Shown here piece after piece: positions 36,020-45,786 of a stretch of DNA of 64,000 nt; the stretch's first letter is position 1, and each line of letters starts with the position of its first letter. The stretch comes from Neoconidiobolus thromboides FSU 785 (lineage: Eukaryota; Entomophthoromycota; Entomophthoromycetes; Entomophthorales; Neoconidiobolaceae). Made by a program: the position numbers and the translations under genes. The notes under the pieces are model-generated. The model searched no databases. It worked only from the letters and a program-made list of their open reading frames with translations, and had not been told where the DNA came from. The stretch covers positions 51,523 to 115,522 of the forward strand of contig MU626314.1 of the NCBI GenBank assembly GCA_025603075.1, in the 5' to 3' direction.

Positions 36020-36978
36020 ATGTTTCAAAAACCAAACAACAATAACAACAATGAAAAGAAGGGATTTAAAAGTAAATTCAATGCAAAGAAAGTACAAGCT
36101 ACATTCAAAGTAAAAGGGTTTGAAAAAGAAGAAGCTAAACCAATTGAAACAGTGGAATTAATTAAAGGATTTAATGGTAATGAAGTGGAAAGGTAACTAA
36201 GATTTATTTTTATAATTAATTTAATGATTTTTTAGTTTAGCACCGCCAAAAGTCGAAAAAGGACCATTGGTAATTCCATTTTCTGGTAAAGAAGCGGCAT
36301 GGAAGAAAAAGATAAAAACATATGTACCAGAAGAATTGATAAATAGAGGCGAAACAGCAACTCATTCTACGCTCAATGTAGAAGAAAAAGAAAGAAAATT
36401 TGGATTAAATGTATCTACCAAAAGTAAAGAAGTGGATACCACTACTGTTGAAGAAGAGATTGAAATAAGTACTGTAAAAGTGGAAGAGATATCCTTAGAA
36501 GAACAAGCTAGAAGAGAGTTAATGAAAGGTAAAATAAATCATTTCACTTAGTTTTCAAATAATAATGTTTGTTTTTAGAGGTTAGTGCAGAAAAACAAGT
36601 TAAAGTAGGAGTTATACCAATGAAAAGAACAGAAGACGAAGCGTTCAAGGAAGAATATGAAAATGCACCAGAAGAAGTAATATTTCATTAACTTTTATTA
36701 ATAATAGATCTAATTTCAAATAGAATACATTAGAAGATTATGAAGATGTACCAATTGAAGAGTTTGGTGCAGCCTTACTTCGAGGGATGGGATGGAAAGA
36801 TGGAGAAAGTATTGGATTAAAAAAATCAAAAGAGTAATATGTTTTTATTTTACTAGATGTTAAAATACTAACACTTGCTTATAGAGATCCAAAAGTATAT
36901 GAAAATAAAAAACGGCCACGATTATTAGGTTTAGGAGCTAAAGAACGAAAAGTGGAACCTGGGAAGAAAAAGAAATAA
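36020..36978 (+). CDS. SPP2: Spp2/GPKOW G-patch pre-mRNA splicing factor
   Basis: Spliceosomal G-patch protein that activates the DEAH helicase Prp2. Five exons (36020-36192, 36236-36528, 36579-36676, 36724-36833, 36885-36978) total 768 nt, 255 residues. The N-terminus is Asn/Lys-rich and basic. The G-patch is YEDVPIEEFGAALLRGMGWK with DGESIGLKKSK, followed by KRPRLLGLGAKE, the family's post-G-patch motif. Yeast Spp2 is 185 residues; S. pombe and filamentous forms are longer. It ends one base before the stop codon of the convergent neighbour. Confidence 0.9.
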
Positions 36979-36979
36979 T

Positions 36980-37489
36980 TCAACTCTTTTTGGCTTGCAT
37001 CAGATTAACTAATCTTTGGTCTGGATTTAATAAAGCTTTTTTTAAACCCATTAAAAATTGCTTCCGGATATCGATTTTATCCTTGTTATTATTTAATAAT
37101 TTCTTCAGACTGTGTTTCACATTGAATAAATCCTTTTCATCAACATTTATCTCCAAGTTTTGACTTAGCTCATATAATTTTAATTCTCTCTTTAATAGAA
37201 TAAACTCTTTCTTTAATTTAGGGTTTAGACTTAACACCTGTTGTTGTGTATTGATATCTGGTTTTAAATTAAATTGATGAAATTTTTGATCGAATTTATT
37301 ATAGAATGAAATTAACTCTTCTTCTTTTATGTCTTTTTTATCGTTAGATAATAAAGGTTCTAAATATTGTTTTAATTTTAAATAACTTAATTGATTGATA
37401 TTTTTTTTAGTTATATCATTTTGAAAGTAATCAGGATGGATTAAAAAAGTAATTTGCTTAAAATAGTTTGTTATAATTTTCTTTTTCAT
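36980..37489 (-). CDS. TCAIM/DUF4460-like protein, putative mitochondrial
   Basis: 169-residue single-exon protein. The ATG at 37489 (MKKKIITNYFKQITFLIHPD) is the first true start; the open frame extends a few codons upstream without ATG. The segment FLIHPDYFQNDITKKNINQL followed by YLKLKQYLEPLL resembles the J-like 'HPD..F....+..N...L..L..YL' block of DUF4460 in TCAIM. The rest is helical and Lys-rich, ending LVNLMQAKKS. No signal sequence is obvious. Alternative reading: an unrelated HPD-containing helical protein. It ends with TGA, head-on against Spp2, and its start is 119 nt from the AP-3 sigma start, suggesting a shared promoter. Confidence 0.6.
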   Translation of the reverse strand: MKKKIITNYFKQITFLIHPDYFQNDITKKNINQLSYLKLKQYLEPLLSNDKKDIKEEELISFYNKFDQKFHQFNLKPDINTQQQVLSLNPKLKKEFILLKRELKLYELSQNLEINVDEKDLFNVKHSLKKLLNNNKDKIDIRKQFLMGLKKALLNPDQRLVNLMQAKKS

Positions 37490-37608
37490 TGATTTCAAAT
37501 AAAAAAATAAAAACTTAATTCTGAAAAGAAGTCAAAGATTAACCAAGAATTAGTGCATAATTTTGGTTTTTTTCAAAAATAATTACGTTTATTTTTATCA
37601 TTTCAATT

Positions 37609-38287
37609 ATGATTCAGTGTGCTTTGATATTTAACAATCATGGCAAACCCAGGTTATTGAAATTTTATCAACAGATAGTAAACTATATCTCCTCATCCTC
37701 ACCCCATTATTAACCCTTATCTAGCCCGTACCAAAACAACAAGAAATATTAAACGAAATATTTTCTTTAGTATCCAAACGACCAGATACCGCATGTAACT
37801 TTTTAGAAGGAAGTCAATTGATAGGTGGTAAAGATACTCGAGTAATATATCGTCATTATGCTACCCTTTATTTTGTTTTTGTGGTTGATTCTTCAGAATC
37901 AGACTTGGGGATTTTGGACTTAATTCAAGTATTTGTTGAATCCTTGGACCGTTGTTTTGAAAATGTTTGTGAATTGGACTTGGTAAGGGTTTAAAATGAT
38001 TTACTACATTTATACTTTTTTAACTAACTTTTATTAGATATTTCATTTTGAAGAAGTAAATAAGGTTTCAGATTTAATTGATAATTGTTAATACTTATTT
38101 TAAGGTTCATCAAATATTAGATGAAATGATTTCTGGAGGAATGGTAAATACATATATTAATATAAGTAACATTTTATAATATTTTTAGGTTTTGGAGACC
38201 AATATTAATGAAATAGTTAATGCTGTGCAAGAAGCCAATAAAACAAAAAAAGGGCTTGCAAATGCACTACTGAATTATGGAGGATAA
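37609..38287 (+). CDS. APS3: AP-3 complex sigma subunit
   Basis: Small chain of the AP-3 adaptor, which sorts cargo from Golgi/endosome to vacuole. Five exons (37609-37677, 37725-37982, 38038-38055, 38105-38143, 38189-38287) total 483 nt, 160 residues. The longin-like core is typical: MIQCALIFNNHGKPRLLKFY, FLEGSQLIGGKDTRVIYRHY, ATLYFVFVVDSSESDLGILD, LIQVFVESLDRCFENVCELD, then IFHFEE on an 18-nt exon and VHQILDEMISGGMVLETNIN. 'SSESDLGILDLIQVFVE' distinguishes AP-3 sigma from AP-1 and AP-2 sigma. The C-terminus ends LLNYGG. Confidence 0.95.
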
Positions 38288-38449
38288 AAGTTAACTTGGT
38301 TTCTCTTGCTCTTTTATTTAAAAGATAAACAAAATAATAATTTAAAATACCATGATATTAATATTAACTTGTAGAATAACATTTTTTATTCAATATTAAT
38401 CTATAAACTACTTTTATCTTATTATTTTATAAACTTTTAATTATTGAGT

Positions 38450-40000
38450 TTATAATCCCTTATTGAAATAAAGCTGTCTTTCTTTAGTAAGTGTTTTAAA
38501 CTCCGATTCAAGCTTCTCAATGGAAATTGGAGATCTTTGTGGGAATACAGCAATAGCTGCTGGTAAAGCAGTGAGTAAAGATGCTGCTACCAAAGCTAAA
38601 CAACGGTTATTAGATCAGCAATAAAATTAATAATATCCTATCTTGCCTGCATTAATTGGTATAAATAATCTTGGATTATTTTTTAAAAAGCTCTTTTTTT
38701 CTAGTACACTTAAAATCATTGGTGGCTAATAATACGATTAGTTATTGTTTAAAAGGTGATTTATATAAGCCTACTAATAATAATGCAGGAAAAGCTAATG
38801 ATTAAATAAATTCTAGTATTTAATAATAATAATAATAATAATAATTTAATTTTACCTGTTAAAACCCTTGATACAGCAACCTAAGAAGATATAAATAACC
38901 ATTGTTAAAATATAATTCAATAAACTTACTTGGCCAATAGCATGAGCCCCAGCAACTTTAGACTTACCAACGATATTACCATCTTTGTCATAAACATGAA
39001 TCCCTTCACTATAGAAACCAATTAATTTTTAATACGTTTTATATAAAAAACATAATAAAACCATTACACAATCTCTTTTCCTCTCATTAACATGACATTC
39101 AAAGAAGAAGCGGTAGCAACAGAAGCAAATGGTACGCATTTGTTTAATATACTAGCTGTTGCTGGACTAAATTTACTTCTTTTTACTAAAGCAGTCAAAC
39201 CTAGGGCCATAGAAACAGAAGCTAATTATATTGAAAAAACATTAATTTAGTTCCAATTTTAATTATAAAAAACAATATTAATAGTATTTACCAAAAACAG
39301 CACAACCGTAAGCAAACCCAGTTTCTTGTAAGGACATAGGTACACTTTTATTTGCGTTAGCCCACTAATTTTTTAGTTAGGATTTGCTTATATTTTAATA
39401 TAATGATTATAATATAAATGAAATAACTCACATTAATAGCTACATTACAAGATTGATTTGCCCATTGCCAAAATATAATACCAGCAGTAGTTGGATTGGG
39501 TAATAATAAACCAACGGTTACTATCAAATTGGTCTAGTTGTTTATTAGTTATGATAATAGTAATAAAACATTGTAGATAACAAAACATTATATACTAACT
39601 AAATAACTTACAGGTACAAAACTGGCCATTCTAAAAGGTAAAAAAATAATTTCTTTAGTATCTGGATGAATGGAAGAATCTACTATTTTTTTTGCTTTCC
39701 ATAATTTTTCAACATCTATTTCAGTATTAATCCCTTGTTGATAGTCATCAACTAATTTTTGACTATCTAATATTTGTTGTTTTGAAGCTAATAAATTCCT
39801 TTAAAGTGGGATTTAATTTTCTTGTTACTGATTGTGAAGATGTATGTTACTTGGGATTAGTCACATCGATAAAATGTTTTAATCTTCCTAGAAAAGTAGC
39901 TTGAGAATATCTAGGTTGGGCTAAAGATTGAGTAAGTATGATTTGCTTTTTTATTAAGGATAAGCTTAAGCTTACTTAAATCTATACGTTCTGCTTCCAT
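38450..40000 (-). CDS. sideroflexin (mitochondrial serine/amino-acid carrier family)
   Basis: Multi-span inner mitochondrial membrane protein of the sideroflexin family (SFXN, yeast Fsf1). Exons give [98 protein letters not shown], then AVSRVL. A 20-nt exon (38775-38794) encodes [26 protein letters not shown] follows, and the last exon ends [12 protein letters not shown]. The intron 38596-38646 starts with GC instead of GT. The HPDT and VNYTNR-position motif of the family is only partly kept (HPDT present; [10 protein letters not shown] in place of NQSFNALVNYTNRN). The 38820-38845 intron holds an (AAT)n run. Confidence 0.9.
38775..38794 (-). other. 20-nt microexon of sideroflexin
   Basis: Flanked by a standard AG acceptor and GTAGGC donor on the minus strand. 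It is needed to join AVSRVLT to [11 protein letters not shown]; without it the frame is broken. Confidence 0.75.
38820..38845. repeat. (AAT)n microsatellite in a sideroflexin intron
   Basis: About eight perfect taa units within the intron at 38795-38870. Confidence 0.9.
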
Positions 40001-40176
40001 TTTAATTTGATAGTAACTTAATAAAACTATCAAAATTTATACTTTTATATGATTTTTTTTATAAAAGTATCATTGGCTCTGTTTTATCTTCAAAAGAAGG
40101 ATAAACTTTAAGATAAAAAAGATAAAAAGAGTATCCTTTTTTAAATAAACATTACAATAAATTAAATTAGATTAAA

Positions 40177-40338
40177 ATGGATCCAAAGGAAACAACTAAA
40201 GAAGCGACTAAATTAAACCCATGTCAAGTCCAGGAATTAAAAGAATGTTTAGATAAACATAATGGCGATATGACCCAATGCCAACATTTAATTCAACAAT
40301 TTAAAAGTTGTTCCAAAAAATCATTAGAAAATAAATAA
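40177..40338 (+). CDS. CHCH mini-protein (twin Cys motif, CHCHD2/Mix17-like)
   Basis: 53-residue single-exon protein starting MDPKETTKEATKLN. The cysteines are C16, C24, C35 and C45 in NPCQVQELKEC...MTQCQHLIQQFKSC. The second half (NGDMTQCQHLIQQFKSC) resembles the CX9C hairpin of CHCHD2/Mix17. The first pair is spaced CX7C rather than CX9C. Such proteins are imported to the intermembrane space by Mia40. The N-terminal part of CHCHD2/Mix17 is absent, so this may be another twin-Cys family. It starts 176 nt from the divergent sideroflexin start and converges on NAD kinase. Confidence 0.7.
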   Translation: MDPKETTKEATKLNPCQVQELKECLDKHNGDMTQCQHLIQQFKSCSKKSLENK

Positions 40339-40441
40339 ACAATAGTTTTGTTGATAACCTCCACCATTTATTACTTTAAAATATATATACTATATAATTT
40401 AATAACTTGAATAAATTTTATTATAATTAAATACATTCATC

Positions 40442-42044
40442 TTAATCTTCTTCGATATCTTCTGAGGAATCCTCTTCTCCTTGTGAAGACTCATCTAATG
40501 GTTTTTGAACCGACCTTTGATTCCATAACAAGCATCTGTTTAATGAATTAAACCAGTCTTTTGATTGAGTACCTTCTGCACAAACAGTAGGAAAAGGAAA
40601 TTTAGATGCAACAACTCTAATAAAATCACCTCTCGAAAGTTCAACTCTACCCCTACCATCGAAAGAAGCCCAAGCTGTGCCTCTTGAACTAAAAGGTACA
40701 CAAATGCACAAAGTAATGGAATCTGGTAATAGCATGGGTCTAAAAGAAAGTGAATGTGGACAAATTGGAGATATTAATAAAGCTGGTATTTCTGGATGAA
40801 CTAACGAACCCCCTGCAGCTAACGAATAAGCAGTTGAACCAGTTGGTGTAGCCACAGTTAAACCATCTGCTTGTACAGTAGTTAAATACTCTCCATCCCC
40901 AAATAATTCTAATTGGGACATAAAAGGGGAGGGTCCCCTATCAACTACCAAATCATTTAAAATTTCATAAGTCATACCTTCAATAAAACCTTTATAGCCA
41001 AATTCACTACGAAATGGACTTGTTATGGCTATTTCTTCTTCTTCGGTATCTATAGTTGCATCTCCAAATAATAAACTAGCATGAGATTTTAAGTTTTTGG
41101 CTTTCTTATAATTACCATTTGAAGAACACACTCTGGATAATGGAGCTGAACTTAAAGTATCATATTTGAATATAGTACAACTGAATCGCATTCTCATATT
41201 AATACGCACCCCCTCTTCTAAAGATTGTTGAATCATATTACGATGTTGATTAAAATCAAAAGTGGTTAAAAAACCTAATGAACCTAAATGGAATGGCATA
41301 ACTGAAGGTACAATTTTTTGAAATAGCCAGGATGTATATAATACGGTTCCATCGCCACCTAAAGTTATTACCAAATCAAATAATTCTGGGGAAGATGCTA
41401 CTAGTTCGGGTGTCCAACAATTTAACTTTACTGATGGATTGACTATCTTTTGAGTTAATGAATTAAATCTAAAACGCTTCGATTTTTCTAAATGTTTATC
41501 AACATATCTAAAATAATCAAATATTAGTTCAATAAGCTGCAGTTCTATTTAATATTTTTTTATACTTACACTGTCATCCCTTTTGTAGAACCAAGCTTAA
41601 TATCTAATAATAAATATTCTACCAAATCTCTAGCTAACTTAATCAATTTTTTATCACCAGGTTTAGTCACAACTAATATTGATTTTGGATTATTAAACTT
41701 TATTCTCTTTTTGGCTGATAAAAAAAGGTTATAAGTAAAAAGAGAATATAAATAATTTGATAAAGCTTACCCAATTTTTTGGACACCAATCTAACTGCTA
41801 CTGCCGTTCTAGCTAATTCTGAAGCATCTTGACTTTGTTTCATGGATAATTTACGAAATTTAGACATTTTATTGGAGGGGTCAAGCAAAGCATGGATCAA
41901 ACACGGGTTATCTTCATCATATAAGTCATCTTGTAAATCTGTTGTGATTATATTGTTCGTTATCTCTGTATCATTGAGTTCTAAATTTTCTAACTTTCTA
42001 TTGAGCTGATAACCCAACAGCTGATTGTCTTTGAGAATGCTCAT
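40442..42044 (-). CDS. NAD kinase (ATP-NAD kinase family)
   Basis: Phosphorylates NAD to NADP. Three exons (41771-42044, 41570-41714, 40442-41507) total 1485 nt, 494 residues, close to yeast Utr1 (530). Motifs: PKSILVVTKPGDKKL at the start of the domain, LVITLGGDGTVLYTSWLFQ (GGDGT, catalytic Asp), PFHLGSLGFLTTFDF, ILNDLVVDRGPSPFMSQLEL, TVQADGLTVATPTGSTAYSL (NE/D-type substrate loop) and ISPICPHSLSFRPMLLPD. The N-terminus lacks a clear mitochondrial presequence, so a cytosolic Utr1-like enzyme is more likely than Pos5. The acidic C-terminal tail is usual in fungal Utr1. Confidence 0.95.
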
Positions 42045-43259
42045 TATTTGTTGCTGGCTGAGAAGAATGTAGAGTATAAAATAGTAAATTAGTAAAAAAT
42101 AAGTATAAAATATGAGAATGAATGTTTAACTTATTTCAAGTCTATTCATAAATTCTGTTAAAATGTATTTAGTTTTATTGGATTAGGGGTTACCTTTAAA
42201 TTTAGGATTAATTAAGTTATATGGCTAATTTTTGTTCTCAGATTTGTAATCATTTCTAAATTATTCCTTTTTTATGTTTTAAAATTATATAATGATCGAA
42301 AAATTATAAAATTCAAATCGAATATTCAAGTTTTTATTAAAGAGATAAGATTATCATACTTATAAGACAATATTTAAGAGTGTGATAATAATAAAAATAA
42401 ATACTATAAAAATTTCATTTTCATTTTATTTTTATTTTATTTTCATTTTATTTTTATTTTATTTTCATTTTATTTTTATTTTATTTTTATTTTATTTTTA
42501 TTTTCAAAACTATAAAATATTAAAACTGAAATCTTAAAGGCTAAACTTACATCTAAATCACCGTTTTAAAATTTTAATGTAAAGTGACTTTAATTAAGAA
42601 AAACTATTTTAATTAAGCTATATCACAATTTTGAACAGATAACGCTATCACCTATCACTAACAAATCAATTACATTCAATTCAAAACTGATATCCACATG
42701 GTAACTTTATCTATTAAGGGATGAAGTTTTTAAGGGATAATATTATGTTTTAATAATTTCACTATAATTAAAATCAAAAATGGGATTATCACATTTGTTA
42801 ACTTGTTTTTTATTTATATGATGACTATATATATTATGCTATTTATTTATTCTAATCTTATCTTTTTAAGTTGGCTTAGATAATAATAGATAATATAATT
42901 TGTAACATTTATTCAAACAAAGAGGTTATTTTTGTATATAAATATTTCATATGCTGCTAATGAAGGTAATATGATAATATTTAATTAAAAACTTTGTTAG
43001 GGCAAATAACCATAGTTATAAAACAACATCATCATAAATACACGAAATTTAAACAATAGTTATGATATAAAAGAATCTTTTTTATACATTTTTCTTATTT
43101 TAACTCTATATTTTATACCATCAGCTTATTTTTAACTTATTTCAATAATATAAAAAAATTAGCTTAAAACAATAAAGATAAGTCTTTTTCCTGTTCATTA
43201 AAAAAACATATTTATTCTAATTAAGAAACTATCTATTTTCCCTCTATATTTCTTTCTTT
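42045..43259. other. intergenic with AT tandem repeat
   Basis: About 1.2 kb between the NAD kinase start and the PPR stop. It contains the repeat at 42414-42505 and no gene that I can see. Confidence 0.55.
42414..42505. repeat. tandem repeat, units of attttattttcattttat type
   Basis: About 92 bp of near-exact tandem attttattttt/attttcatttt units (11-mers, paired into a 22-mer that carries one C). Confidence 0.85.
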
Positions 43260-45389
43260 TTATTCTAGCAACCTAGCTTCTGCCAACTCTTTAACTAACT
43301 TTCTATTAGCTTTAGATACTTCTAAATCTCCATTATTTCTCTGCCATTTTTTGTTTAATCTATATTTAGATCTTTCAATATTCTTTTCTTTTAAACTAGG
43401 AATTGAATCTAATACAATGGGTTTTAAATCAATCCTATCAAATCTATGTAAATTATTATATAATTGTTTAAATTGGGATAATTTTAATTGTTTTCCAATG
43501 GAAGCGTCTTTACTTGCTGAAGTTAAAATGTGTATACTTAATTCAAGTTCATTAAGGCTAATAAATTTTAGTCAAATATTATTATTAAATAAATACAAAA
43601 AACCTACTTTGAAAACCCATTAATTAAAGTGCGATAAATATTTAATAACAACTGTTCATTAATATTATTTTGTTTCATATATTCTTTCTTTTCAATAAAA
43701 GAAAGTGTGGATTTTGGCTCTAATGGTTTTAATATTTTATCAATTATTTGATATAATTCAATACATTTCTCTTTTTTTTTAAGTTCAAAACATAAATTTA
43801 ATATTTGGTTTATAATATAAAGATTCTTATCTTTATCTTTATAACTATTAAAGATTTCCATTGCTCTTTCATAATTTCCATAATTTGTTTGGACTGCTAA
43901 AAAGGAAGTTATTAATTTTGAAATATATTCATTATTGTTATCAATAATATAATAATTCATATACCAATCCATTAAGTTTTCAACTTCTAAAACCGCATGT
44001 TTACTATCCTTTGGTAATTTATTATTTAATAAGTCAATGACTTCTTCTGTTGATAATATTTTATTTTCCTTTATAAATTGATTTTCTCTTTTAAATTTGG
44101 AATAATAAGTTGAATAAGTAAATAATAATAGCGATAATGGCATTTGAATTTCTCTTGGGTTTAAATTTAATTGTAATATTTTACTAAATAATTTACGAGC
44201 ATAATCTAATTGTTTGGATCTTCTAGCATTCATTAATAATCCTATATATGTATGTACATTAGTTTGCAATCCTTTTTCTTTGATTTGATCTAATAATTTT
44301 AATGCCTCATTATAATACTCTTTATTAGTAGAACAAGCCAAAATTAAATTATTTAATGCAACTAAGTTTGGTTCAATTCCTTCTTCTTTCATTAATTCAA
44401 ATAAATTGAATGCTTTCTCAACCATGTTTTGTTTAGCACATACATTAATCATATAAGAATAAGACACTACATCTGGTTGATATAAATTCAATCTCATATG
44501 ATCAAATGTTTTCCATGCTCTTTCATATTCACCTGCATTAACACAACTTACAATTAAATTGATCATTATATGTTTGGTTATATTATATCCTTTACTTTTC
44601 ATGATTTGATAAACATCAAAAGCATCATCAACTCGTCCTAATTTAGCATACATTTTAACTAATACAAAATATGTTCGATCATACGGTTCTAAACATTCTT
44701 CTTTTATCTTTTTGAAGTATTTGATACAATTCTCGAGATCTTCCTTATTAGAATATAAATCCATAATACAAGTATAGGTTTTTTCATTAATTTTAATCCC
44801 TTTTTGTTCCATCAGATCTAAAGTTAATAAACTTGCTTCTTCATTCTTCTGTTGAGAAAACAAATATAATAATTCATGGATTAATACTAAAGAGATGTTT
44901 TTTTTGTTTTTAATTTGGGCTAATAAATTCAGCTTCTCATTCACTTTTTCAATACTCCATCTTTCTTCTTTATCAAGTCCTAATTCTTGAATCATTTGTT
45001 TTAAACTATCTTCATTCTCTTGTTTTGTTGATTTTAATTTTTCGGATGGAAATAATTCTTTATACATTGCATCTAGCTCTTCTTCAGTTATGGATTCTAT
45101 ATCCTATATTTAAGTGTTAGTATTTAAACAAAACATTATTATTATTATTTACTTTATCATTCATCATTTTTTGTTGTAATAACATTTGTTTTTCCATTTC
45201 ATTACTCATTATTACATTATTTGAGTTATCTTCTATTGATTTTGATAATACTTTTGTATCTTTATTCTCTTTAGTTGTGTATTGTTTTATCCATCTTGTG
45301 TTGTTACTTAATAATATTCTTTTATTGGTTTTTAATAGATTGTTGGTTATATTCTTTGCTAAGTTCAATTTAATTAATTTGGATACCAT
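43260..45389 (-). CDS. pentatricopeptide repeat (PPR) protein, mitochondrial
   Basis: RNA-binding PPR protein, presumably acting on mitochondrial transcripts. Three exons (45153-45389, 43608-45103, 43260-43557) total 2031 nt, 676 residues. The N-terminus MVSKLIKLNLAKNITNNLLK is basic and suits a mitochondrial presequence. From about residue 160 on there are tandem 35-residue repeats, for example KTYTCIMDLYSNKEDLENCI, RTYFVLVKMYAKLGRVDDAF, VSYSYMINVCAKQNMVEKAF and VALNNLILACSTNKEYYNEA. The C-terminus is basic and helical. General architecture recalls fungal Ccm1-like proteins, but I cannot fix orthology. Neighbouring genes give no clue to the RNA target. Confidence 0.88.
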
Positions 45390-45786
45390 TGTTAAAGAAT
45401 ACTTTTAAATTTATCTAAAAATTGAGTTTTTTAAAAGATTATTTTTACTCAGTTTTATACTGACTTTTAATTGGCTTTTAATTTTACCACTATTTGAAGT
45501 TGAATTTAATAAGTTAAATAATAAAGTAGAATATTAAAAATATTAAAAATGTTAAATATAATATTATTCTATAAACCATATGTCAATTTATTATAATTAT
45601 TTATGAAAACAATAAGACGACGTCATTAATTAGTATCCTTTTATCTATTTGTTTTTAAATTTTGTTATTTTTATTTTTAGTTCATTAAACTACAGCTTTT
45701 TTTAACTTTCTATAATTGGTTAAATTTCTTTATTTTTTATAAAATTCAAAAGCAATTTATTTAAAAATATAATAAAATATAATAAA
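45390..45786. other. divergent promoter region, PPR / Sgf73
   Basis: 397 nt of AT-rich sequence between two divergent starts. No element identified. Confidence 0.5.
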
